Part shown: positions 38,558 to 45,727 of the stretch, one piece after another
How positions within the stretch are numbered: the first letter of the stretch is position 1
Layout: each line of letters opens with the position of its first letter
DNA from: Ignavibacteriota bacterium
GTDB lineage: Bacteria > Bacteroidota > Ignavibacteria > UBA10030 > UBA6906
Direction of reading: 5' to 3'
Length of the DNA stretch: 45,727 nucleotides
NCBI GenBank assembly: GCA_016218065.1
Contig: JACRFA010000075.1
Coordinates: forward strand, 1 to 45,727
The notes under the pieces: generated by a model
The model's input: the letters and a program-made list of their open reading frames with translations, nothing else
What the model was told of the DNA's origin: nothing
Databases searched by the model: none
Translations under genes and position numbers: made by a program

Positions 38558-40291
38558 CTACTTCATCAAGACCATCTTCTTCGTCTCAGAAAACTGTCCG
38601 GCTCTCAGCGTGTAGTAGTACACGCCGCTTGCCAGATGCGATGCGTTGAAATCAACTTCGTAATTTCCCGTTTCACGATAGTCATCAACAACTCTCGCGA
38701 CTTCCTGACCGAGAACATTGTACACGCTCAGTTGAACATTCATCCCTTTCGGAACGAGATAGCTGATTCGCGTTTTGGGGTTGAAGGGGTTGGGATAGTT
38801 TTGTTCGAGGACGAAGCCCGACGCGACCGTTCCGGATTCAGTGACATCCGTGGTCGGAAGTTGCAGCTTGTAGTACACTTGCCTGGCGCGCGACGGAAGC
38901 GCGCCCGCATCCGGCGTGACAATCACCCACGTACCCGGATACACATCTTCCTGCCACGTCATGTTGACGAAGCCGGCCTGATTCCACTTGGAGACGCTCG
39001 GATAGCGTTCATCCAAATTCGGGGTATTGGTAATGTTCACCGGAGTGGACCACGTTGCACCGTTGTTCACTGATCGTACGTACCACACGTCGCTGAAACG
39101 GTGACCGCTTATTGCCGTGTCGCGCTGGAACGCCTGGAACACAATCACGATTTGCGAACCTACTTTGCAAATTGTGGGGCCTCCGAGTGTAAGGTGATTC
39201 GACTGCGGGAATCCATTCATCTCATCAACAAATAACGCTGTATCGTGCGGGACTGCCGTGACAAGCCCGGTCGCCTGGCTCCAGAAATCAATTTTTGTAT
39301 CGGCGTAGAAGTACCCGCCAGCGCCATCGGTGGTGGAAGTATTGAGCGCGACAAGCGGTGTGTTGCCATCGTACGTCATATCCGCTGAAACCCAAACAGC
39401 GAACGAGTCCACTGTGAGCGCCGGGTGAACAGTAACCGGTGCACTCCACGTAGCGCCGTTGTTCGTCGACTCATAGAAAAACAAGCCGTTCGTTGTCGCA
39501 TTAACGATTGTACCAACACGTCCGCTTGTTGTTGCCTGCGTTGAGTTGCGTCCGCCTGAGCCGTTCGGTCCGCTGAACGTAAACCAAGGCGTCGGGAAGA
39601 GCCAGGATGAAAAATCTGTGGTGCGGTTGAGGTGATTGGTTCCGGCCGTTGATCGTGATGAATGCATGATGAGTCCGCCATCGGCAGCGCCGGCAACGAA
39701 CGGCCAGATCGGCTCATCGGTTGCGCCGGCATCAATCAGCGGCGGAGCGTTCAGCTCTGAGAACGCGCCCGTTCCTTCCGGAGAATCGACGAAGGCAGCA
39801 GACTGTGTTCCCGTGATGGTGCTGTGGTTGCCAAGCACAGGACATCCGGCATTGGGCGCCTGCAACAGGTCAATCGAAGGAAACCCGGATCGACGCCCCG
39901 GCACGCGCACGTTGTTGAAGTTATTCCATGTCGATCCGCCGTTGGTGCTATATGCGTACGCTGTGCGGCGACTTGGACTCACCGACGCTGAGTCATCGGC
40001 GAGCATGTAGGTAACGTGGATGTTTCCGTTTGTGGGATTGACGCGAATATGCTGCGGCGTTCCGTTCGCTTGATAATCGTAGTAGCCGGAGAGGGTCGTG
40101 TACGTCCCGACAGTGAGCGCCTGAGGTGGCAGCGGCTGAGGCAGAGGGGTAAACGACTTTTCCGCGACGGCACTATGCTCATCGGGAATAGTGGGTTTGA
40201 GTGTGCCCCCTTTCCTGTTGCCCGCTGGTAACGATTGGTTGGTCATCACCAGCGCACCAAGTACCGCAAACAGAAAAACTCTTTTCATCAT
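38558..40291 (-). CDS. Asp-box beta-propeller T9SS cargo, tandem paralogue 4
   Basis: 577 aa. Two ATGs (40291 and 40288) stand in a row behind AAGGAG; either may be used. Signal peptide about 1-22 (VFLFAVLGALVMTNQSLPA). Asp-box strands YSTNGGSTWNNF, ESTNNGATWSAP and RSVNNGATWSTP; conserved NHSTITGTQSAAFVDSPEGT; T9SS tail EQNYPNPFNPKTR ... TKKMVLMK. Shares with paralogue 2 a DGAGGYFYAD ... FWSQATGLVTAVPHDT segment. Its upstream gap leads to the PorV-like gene's terminator. Confidence 0.88.
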   Translation of the reverse strand: MMKRVFLFAVLGALVMTNQSLPAGNRKGGTLKPTIPDEHSAVAEKSFTPLPQPLPPQALTVGTYTTLSGYYDYQANGTPQHIRVNPTNGNIHVTYMLADDSASVSPSRRTAYAYSTNGGSTWNNFNNVRVPGRRSGFPSIDLLQAPNAGCPVLGNHSTITGTQSAAFVDSPEGTGAFSELNAPPLIDAGATDEPIWPFVAGAADGGLIMHSSRSTAGTNHLNRTTDFSSWLFPTPWFTFSGPNGSGGRNSTQATTSGRVGTIVNATTNGLFFYESTNNGATWSAPVTVHPALTVDSFAVWVSADMTYDGNTPLVALNTSTTDGAGGYFYADTKIDFWSQATGLVTAVPHDTALFVDEMNGFPQSNHLTLGGPTICKVGSQIVIVFQAFQRDTAISGHRFSDVWYVRSVNNGATWSTPVNITNTPNLDERYPSVSKWNQAGFVNMTWQEDVYPGTWVIVTPDAGALPSRARQVYYKLQLPTTDVTESGTVASGFVLEQNYPNPFNPKTRISYLVPKGMNVQLSVYNVLGQEVARVVDDYRETGNYEVDFNASHLASGVYYYTLRAGQFSETKKMVLMK

Positions 40292-40395
40292 GATTCTCCT
40301 TATAAGTAGTGAAGTGTGTATGTGGTCGCTGGCTCTTCTATGGCGAAGAAGCGTTCGCATCTTCAAAACGGAAAGAGACCAATGTGCCATGAAGC

Positions 40396-40443
40396 AAAAA
40401 AACAAACGGCTGCCGGAAGGTGACCAATCTCCGGCATGCCGTT
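40396..40443 (-). terminator. Terminator of the PorV-like operon
   Basis: On the minus strand AACGGC.TGCCGGA pairs with TCCGGCA.TGCCGTT (12-13 bp, one bulge) and runs into TTTGTTTTTTTG. It closes the TonB receptor / 1055-aa protein / PorV-like set. Confidence 0.88.
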
Positions 40444-40476
40444 ATGCATTGTTGCTGCGAACCGAGGTTGGTTTGC

Positions 40477-41520
40477 TTAGAACCCGACCTTCAGCGTGAA
40501 CCACTGATTGGCGCTGAAGAAGTCAGCTGTGCGGTACGCATAATCGAACGAAACATTCGTTCCGCCGATAGGCAACATCACCCCGCCACCAACACTGGGA
40601 CCATAGATGTTGTTCTCTTTGTCGTTCTGTCCCAGACGCATATAGCCTCCCCGCAAGAACAGTTGGTTATTCCACGAGTACTCAAGGCCCACCCTGAATT
40701 CATCGGCGCCAAAATTCGCGTTTTGGAAGTTGCCCATGATCGTCACGATGTTATCTTCAGCGAAACTGTAGTCGTAGGCAATTCCAATCTCCAAAGTTGA
40801 GGGAAGGTCGAATTGTCCACCTGTCAAGCGCACTGCGCGATCTCTTGAACCCGGTTCCTGATATGGCAATGACACGAAGTTCTCCATATCCTCGCCGTCG
40901 AATTTCATCTCCGGCCCTAGATTCTTGAGCGCCACGCCAAGCTTCAGCCCCACCGACGACACGTACTGAACACCAAAGTCCATTCCGATGCCTGTTGCGG
41001 TTGTGCGAAGGATTTTTTCCGAGATGAGTTTCATCGTTACACCGCCATAGATGCGATCGGTGAACGCTCGCGAGAACGAGAGCCCAAGAGTAATATAGTT
41101 CGGAGAGAATGTACCACCGGTACCCTCCGGGTTCTGGACAGTGGTTTCCTGAATATCCCCAAAATCCAATGTCCTCAATGAGAGCCCAAGTGCATTTGCC
41201 TCCCCAACCTGTACACCAACTGCGAAGTAATTGAGCTGAATATCGGCAAGCCAGTTTAGAGAGGAGAACATTGCCTCAACCCCGCTGGAGGCGCCAAGAT
41301 TTCGGCTTAACCCCGCTGGGTTCCAGTGTAGTGCCTCAACACCTGTCATCATTGAGTTCCCAGCCCCACTCAGGGCTGCGCCCCTAGATCCAACAGGGAT
41401 CATAAGCTCAACAGCGCCCGCTGTCCCGGTTCGGTTTTCAGATCCACCATACACCGAACTTACAAACAGCACAAGCACGAGAGGCAGGAGAAGGGCGGAT
41501 AGGAATTTCCTTGTATTCAT
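40477..41520 (-). CDS. PorV/PorQ-family outer-membrane protein
   Basis: 347 aa. Signal peptide about 1-25 (LLPLVLVLFVSSVYGG). The mature start GTAGAVELMIPVGSRGAALSGAGNS and ALHWNPAGLS are typical of the FadL-like PorV/PorQ beta-barrels that shuttle or anchor T9SS cargo at the outer membrane. The C-terminal strand ends in Phe (NQWFTLKVGF), as outer-membrane barrels do. GGGAG precedes the ATG. It is the last gene of a run with the 1055-aa protein (54 bases upstream), suggesting that protein is its client. Whether it is the main PorV of the cell cannot be told. Confidence 0.87.
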   Translation of the reverse strand: MNTRKFLSALLLPLVLVLFVSSVYGGSENRTGTAGAVELMIPVGSRGAALSGAGNSMMTGVEALHWNPAGLSRNLGASSGVEAMFSSLNWLADIQLNYFAVGVQVGEANALGLSLRTLDFGDIQETTVQNPEGTGGTFSPNYITLGLSFSRAFTDRIYGGVTMKLISEKILRTTATGIGMDFGVQYVSSVGLKLGVALKNLGPEMKFDGEDMENFVSLPYQEPGSRDRAVRLTGGQFDLPSTLEIGIAYDYSFAEDNIVTIMGNFQNANFGADEFRVGLEYSWNNQLFLRGGYMRLGQNDKENNIYGPSVGGGVMLPIGGTNVSFDYAYRTADFFSANQWFTLKVGF

Positions 41521-41574
41521 TGCTAATCTCCCAAGTTTGTTTTATTAAATTCCTTTGTGATCTGCGTGAATGAG

Positions 41575-44500
41575 TTAGAAGTTGTCAAGACGTTCCTCAG
41601 ACATGATAACGGCAACCTTCAGTATCTTCGAGCCAAGGCCATCTGCTTCAACGTGGACGATATAGATACCGCTTGCGACCGGCAATTCATTCCGATTGGT
41701 AAGGTCCCAATCAAGCGTAGTATTGCCGCCAGCTGCCGCGTTGTCCAACGACCTAATCAACTCCCCTGCAAGATTGAAGACACGAACTCTCGCGTTTGGA
41801 GGAAGATTCGTAAACCGAACGACACGGTTAAACTGATTTCGCTCGTACGCACTCGCGCCGAAATATGGATTTGGTACTGCATTAACGGAAGCAAGATCCG
41901 ATTTCTGAAAACCCACGCTCTTTGCCGGCGCTGCAGGACCAACGATGGCGTATGAATCCGCCGGCTTCAATAACTTGAACGGAGTAACCGTAATCTTGCT
42001 TTGTGTCCATGGGGTTTTCCCGGTAACAAGTCCAAACGACATGCCGTACATGATGTCGGATGTGGCGCTTGCCGTTGCGGCATTTGACCACACATTGATT
42101 CCCACAGGGTCTCCTTGATACGGCCACTGCCCACCTGCAGGATTGTAGGTTCGGAAATAGATGAATGCTATCTCGAGACCATCGTCGCTGCCAGCCGGTG
42201 GATTGAACACGGCATTGTTGTCTTGATCTCTCCAAGAAACTGTGAGTTGCCGCGGCGCCGCGCTATTGCTAATGTCCCACACCTGGAATGGAACGTCCAC
42301 AAATGGATTTGTTTGCTGGATGACATAGGTGGTTCCATTCCCACCAGCTCTCCGCAAACGATAGGCTTTCTGAGTTATTCCAGGACCAAAGCGGACTTCG
42401 ATCGGAACGGCATTCCTCGCATCAAATGCAGGCGCGACTTGACCAAGGAAATTCGGCAGATCATAGGACGGAGTGATGACTCCGTGACCGCCGTCGTTTG
42501 TCGGATCTACCACGGCTGGCGGGATGTTGGACCAACGTGCCGCAAAAAGCCAACTGTCAGTTGAGCCGAGACTGAATGATGATGCATCAGGATTAGGGCG
42601 AGTTTCGACATCATAAGTGGCCCATTCAATGCCATCAGCTTCAGGCCAGCTATAATCGGTTCCCCCTTGGCTCGGACCAAAATTCGCGGATGTCAGCACA
42701 TCCTTCGCTGCAGTAGCATCACGCAACTTCCATTTTTGCGTCCCGCCCACAGTGTCAATGGTGATTTGATAGTTGTGCCCCGTAAGAGCAGCAGGATTAA
42801 TTATGCGAGGAATAACTTTTGCTTCAGAAATTCCCGCAGAATGTGTAACAGCTTTCACAGTGTCACCGTACGACCCTTGAGTTCGAGTGCCGAAGAGCTT
42901 CGTGGGACGAACCGTCGCAGTCGCAACTGCGCTCTCAAGCGTCTTAGGCACACTCTCTTTGCTGTACGAGTAAGCGGACACACCATAGTAGTAGTCCTTC
43001 GCATTTGCAAGCGCTAGGTTGGTGAAGAGGTCCCTCGTAATTCTGATAGAGCGCTGAACTCCATTGTTGTTCCCGAACTTCACGGGGATATTGACCAAGC
43101 CACCCAACTCAGGTTTGAACACATCATCGTAGATGAGGCCGGGGCTTGGAACCTCTGGATGCTCAGGGTTAACTTTTGCATCGAAAGTCGACACAACCTT
43201 AGCCTGATCCAACTGGAAGGATGCGTTCGGGAATTGATAGACAACGTATCCCTCGAAGTTGTAAGTAAAGTCTGCGGCTCCGCCTGCTTGTGCAAGTGGG
43301 TCGAGCGTCACCGTGTTTTCGATGACCGTAGCGAGTGAATCTTGTCGGCCCCACGAGAGGACAATCTCATTCGACGACTCTACGGCATCGACAATTGGCG
43401 TAGGTGGTGGAGCCGCCAATTTGAAGTCCAATTCGTAAGCCGTCTGTACTTGTTTGTCTGCATTCTTAAGAGCGACAACACTATTCTTATAGTCGGTTCC
43501 CACTGCAATGAGATTCGCAGCGACAATCTCTTGCGTATCGTTCGGCGCCATCGTGAATGGACCGGCGCTCATCATGAACCGACGGTCTCCGCCTGCACCA
43601 ACCTCAACATAATTGCCGCCAGTCGTATCACGCGTCGGATCGCCGGAAAACATGAAGGACGTGGGACGCCCTCGGTAATCGCGAATCAACTGACCGGAAC
43701 GGGTTACGCCTTTCATGTAGTTGAACACTTCCTGTCCGTTGTCCGGATTCCCAAGATCTGTCGCGTCGTTGTTGTACTTTATGAAGGACGTCATTTTGAG
43801 AAGCTTCTTGCCAGGAAAAGTCCGGCCGTTGGGGAACCGGGCGGTGTCCGTCGCAAGTCCGGGTACCAATGGCCCCTGCAAAAAATCGAATCCCGTTGCT
43901 GGTACCGCCGTACCATACACTCCATCATCGGGATCGGAATTGTATGTGAAGCCGAGGCCAATGGTCGTATCACATCCATCGAAGTCGTCCCCGGAGTCTC
44001 CAAGGTCAATGTCTGTCCACACGGTCACGAATGCTGAATCGATTTGCTGACCGCTCTTGTTGATGAACTTCCATTTGTAGAAGATGTTATTGCCAAGGGC
44101 ATCGGACCTGTTGAACGCGAAGGCCGTGAGCTGTACTTCAACGCCCACTGGCAACGTGTTCATGTTCGTATGCAGCGCCTGATTGTTATCGTTGAAGACG
44201 CAGAAAATCGTTGCATCGCCAATAAGAAGCGGTTCATCCGGGTTTGCAGGATTTTCAGCAACGCTCTGATAGCCCGTTATCCCATTCTTCTCAGTGTAAG
44301 GGGCGCCGTCAGCGCCTGGCCAGTTCTTGTAGTCATCGCTCGCGGTGTTTCCTCGAACGATCTTGTACACGCGCCATCGTGCATCGAGCGGGTTGACGCC
44401 TGTAGCGATCGGGCCTGCATCGAATTCATACGCGTATTCTGCAACCGCGACTCGAACAACGCCGCCACGTTTGCCGCCGATCCAAAGACCGGAGGCGTAA

Positions 44501-44742
44501 TTTGCGGTGTTGCCAGTTCCTTTGGGCCATTCGAAACCCGCATTGCCAGTTCCCGGATTTCTATTGAATGACCCATTGTTTCGAATATAGGTCGCGATGT
44601 TGTTGGCATCCATAACAACATAGTCGCCGCGGTTAAGCACGCTGGCGGGGCGCCCCTTGATCTTCCCGACGGGCGTGTTCCCCATCAGCAGAATGCCAAC
44701 GGCACATAGCGCCGCTAAGGTTAACCAATTCTGTACTTTCAT
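41575..44742 (-). CDS. Large exported protein with FlgD-like C-terminal Ig domain
   Basis: 1055 aa. Signal peptide about 1-22 (LTLAALCAVGILLMGNTPVG). The long N-terminal region (about 40-440) contains NYASGLWIGGKRGG and TDIDLGDSGDDFDGCD and resembles uncharacterised proteins of T9SS bacteria. An Fn3-like part is at about 440-610. The C-terminus (about 970-1050: VPNPYFGAS ... RVRVFNLAGELIRSL ... ASGIYIVHVEA) has the FlgD/T9SS-tail fold but lacks NPFNP and ends in an extra SEERLDNF. AGGAG lies nine bases before the ATG. The TonB receptor gene ends 28 bases upstream and the PorV-like gene follows, so the three probably act together at the outer membrane. Confidence 0.82.
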   Translation of the reverse strand: MKVQNWLTLAALCAVGILLMGNTPVGKIKGRPASVLNRGDYVVMDANNIATYIRNNGSFNRNPGTGNAGFEWPKGTGNTANYASGLWIGGKRGGVVRVAVAEYAYEFDAGPIATGVNPLDARWRVYKIVRGNTASDDYKNWPGADGAPYTEKNGITGYQSVAENPANPDEPLLIGDATIFCVFNDNNQALHTNMNTLPVGVEVQLTAFAFNRSDALGNNIFYKWKFINKSGQQIDSAFVTVWTDIDLGDSGDDFDGCDTTIGLGFTYNSDPDDGVYGTAVPATGFDFLQGPLVPGLATDTARFPNGRTFPGKKLLKMTSFIKYNNDATDLGNPDNGQEVFNYMKGVTRSGQLIRDYRGRPTSFMFSGDPTRDTTGGNYVEVGAGGDRRFMMSAGPFTMAPNDTQEIVAANLIAVGTDYKNSVVALKNADKQVQTAYELDFKLAAPPPTPIVDAVESSNEIVLSWGRQDSLATVIENTVTLDPLAQAGGAADFTYNFEGYVVYQFPNASFQLDQAKVVSTFDAKVNPEHPEVPSPGLIYDDVFKPELGGLVNIPVKFGNNNGVQRSIRITRDLFTNLALANAKDYYYGVSAYSYSKESVPKTLESAVATATVRPTKLFGTRTQGSYGDTVKAVTHSAGISEAKVIPRIINPAALTGHNYQITIDTVGGTQKWKLRDATAAKDVLTSANFGPSQGGTDYSWPEADGIEWATYDVETRPNPDASSFSLGSTDSWLFAARWSNIPPAVVDPTNDGGHGVITPSYDLPNFLGQVAPAFDARNAVPIEVRFGPGITQKAYRLRRAGGNGTTYVIQQTNPFVDVPFQVWDISNSAAPRQLTVSWRDQDNNAVFNPPAGSDDGLEIAFIYFRTYNPAGGQWPYQGDPVGINVWSNAATASATSDIMYGMSFGLVTGKTPWTQSKITVTPFKLLKPADSYAIVGPAAPAKSVGFQKSDLASVNAVPNPYFGASAYERNQFNRVVRFTNLPPNARVRVFNLAGELIRSLDNAAAGGNTTLDWDLTNRNELPVASGIYIVHVEADGLGSKILKVAVIMSEERLDNF

Positions 44743-44770
44743 GTCGGATTTCTCCTATGCTGAATAGTGA

Positions 44771-45727
44771 TTAATATTCCAGACGCAAACCTAAACGAAT
44801 CTGTCGCGGAATGCCGAAGTTGCCCGGATCGTTTTCACGACCACTGAAGACATCGACAAAGTTTAACGTTTGTCCGTTGACAACAACAGGTCGATATTCG
44901 GCAAGCGCGAGCAACGCCTGGCCCGCCGGAGTGGACAAATATCCGGAGTTATCAGGCTCGCCAGTTCCGCGGTACACACCATTCACCGTACCGGCTGCGT
45001 CGATGCCCAGTCGAGGCACACTGTTAATATTCTTTGAATCGAGTAGGTTGAGCACTGCGAGAGAGGCGACCATATTCACTGGACCAATCTTGAAACTTCG
45101 GTCGACTCGGAAGTCGAATCTGAAATTCCACGGAGTGTAGGCGCCGTTTATCGAACCTTGAGGCACAACTTCGGTCACACCTCCAAAAAACGGATTGGTA
45201 ATATTCGATTTCGTGTATGGTACGCCGCTATTGAATGTGAAGAGCAATGACAATCCAAAATTCTCAAGCGGATAGAAATCTCCGACCACCGGACCCTCAT
45301 TGAGGTTGGTCTGATAGCTTATGTTTATCGATCCTACATGACGTCTGTCATAGTCGAGAGGGACAACGATTTTGGGATTCTCCGTTTGGATCCAGGACAT
45401 GCGCGATTGCGTATTGGGATCCGATCCCGTACCGTTGGCAAACCCGAGTGTGTAGTTTGCAGTAATCGCAATGTTCTTCGTCCTTCGGAGTTCGAAAATA
45501 AAATCAAATCCCTTCACTGTGCCGAAGTCCACGTTCTCAAATGTTTCGTAGCCATTGGGATAGGCTTCAACTGAACGCGACTGAATAAGGTCCTTGATTT
45601 CCTTGTAGAAGCCGGTCACACTGAAGGTCGCATTGTCGGACACCGCAGTTTTGAAGCCAAGCTCATACGACGAGGTTCTCTCTGGTTTCAAATTGGGATT
45701 CGGAATTCTGGTTGAAAACGGCGCGTC
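44771..45727 (-). CDS. TonB-dependent receptor, C-terminal part (gene continues past window edge)
   Basis: The frame is open to base 45727; the visible part is 318 residues of the C-terminal barrel. NPNLKPERTSSYELGFK near its start is the hallmark barrel motif of TonB-dependent receptors. Later strands (FNSGVPYTKSNI, WNFRFDFRVDRSFKIG, VLNLLDSKNI) and the terminal RQIRLGLRLEY confirm an outer-membrane barrel. The plug domain and start lie outside the window. Substrate unknown. Followed after 28 bases by the 1055-aa exported protein gene, an arrangement reminiscent of receptor/partner pairs, although the partner is not SusD-like. Confidence 0.9.
   Translation of the reverse strand, partial: DAPFSTRIPNPNLKPERTSSYELGFKTAVSDNATFSVTGFYKEIKDLIQSRSVEAYPNGYETFENVDFGTVKGFDFIFELRRTKNIAITANYTLGFANGTGSDPNTQSRMSWIQTENPKIVVPLDYDRRHVGSINISYQTNLNEGPVVGDFYPLENFGLSLLFTFNSGVPYTKSNITNPFFGGVTEVVPQGSINGAYTPWNFRFDFRVDRSFKIGPVNMVASLAVLNLLDSKNINSVPRLGIDAAGTVNGVYRGTGEPDNSGYLSTPAGQALLALAEYRPVVVNGQTLNFVDVFSGRENDPGNFGIPRQIRLGLRLEY

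Noticed and set aside
32793-40291. Four Asp-box proteins as true sialidases
   Set aside because: Asp-box strands are present, but the arginine triad and Tyr/Glu catalytic residues could not be identified; Asp boxes also occur in many non-enzymatic propellers.
40477-45727. SusC/SusD glycan-uptake locus
   Set aside because: The partner of the TonB receptor has no lipobox or SusD-like helices and no glycoside hydrolases are nearby.

Overview
The window reads as a chromosomal segment from a bacterium of the Bacteroidota/Chlorobi side, most likely Ignavibacteria or Kapaibacteria-like. The grounds are at least eight proteins ending in the type IX secretion (T9SS) type A sorting domain with the NYPNPFNP motif, a PorV/PorQ-family protein, a TonB-dependent receptor and choice-of-anchor B proteins. 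Many starts also carry clear AGGAG Shine-Dalgarno sites, which are rare in true Bacteroidia. The taxonomic call is an inference; no rRNA or tRNA gene is visible.

Layout. 1-6159 (+): 3' part of a giant secreted repeat protein (concanavalin-like and Ig-like modules, T9SS tail), closed by a strong terminator. 6264-8798: pgi (-) divergent from a DnaQ-like exonuclease (+). 8776-11173 (-): OmpR-type response regulator and histidine kinase. 11313-17270 (+): five-gene set of a PDZ protein, a NEW3-domain membrane protein, an ABC ATPase and two paralogous ABC-2 permeases. The gap between kinase and PDZ gene holds three TAAC repeats at exact 10-bp spacing, a candidate operator. 17282-21918 (-): dsbD-like reductase, an unlisted 45-aa membrane ORF, trmH, an EamA transporter and a TPR-like protein. 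22009-28902 (-): three T9SS cargo genes (two choice-of-anchor B proteins and an extracellular phospholipase D-like protein). 29394-32437 (-): beta-propeller protein, ssb and ggt. 32793-40291 (-): four tandem paralogous Asp-box T9SS cargo genes. 40477-45727 (-): PorV-like protein, a 1055-aa secreted protein and the 3' end of a TonB-dependent receptor, probably one operon.

How it fits together. Much of the window encodes cell-surface or exported cargo. The best candidate for something undescribed is the ABC-2 set at 11313-17270. Its accessory protein carries a short helical hairpin with the R-x3-L-x6-S pattern used by periplasmic adaptors to dock onto TolC, but no lipoyl or beta-barrel domain. 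Instead it has a NEW3 domain and a C-terminal membrane anchor. The adjacent two-component system and TAAC repeats suggest dedicated control.

Intergenic regions in the right half hold several small repeat families: a duplicated repeat-plus-terminator block, TTCGTG repeats, AAATCCC repeats and a GCCTGCCCGCC motif. An insertion-like 42-nt segment also lies in frame inside one sorting domain.
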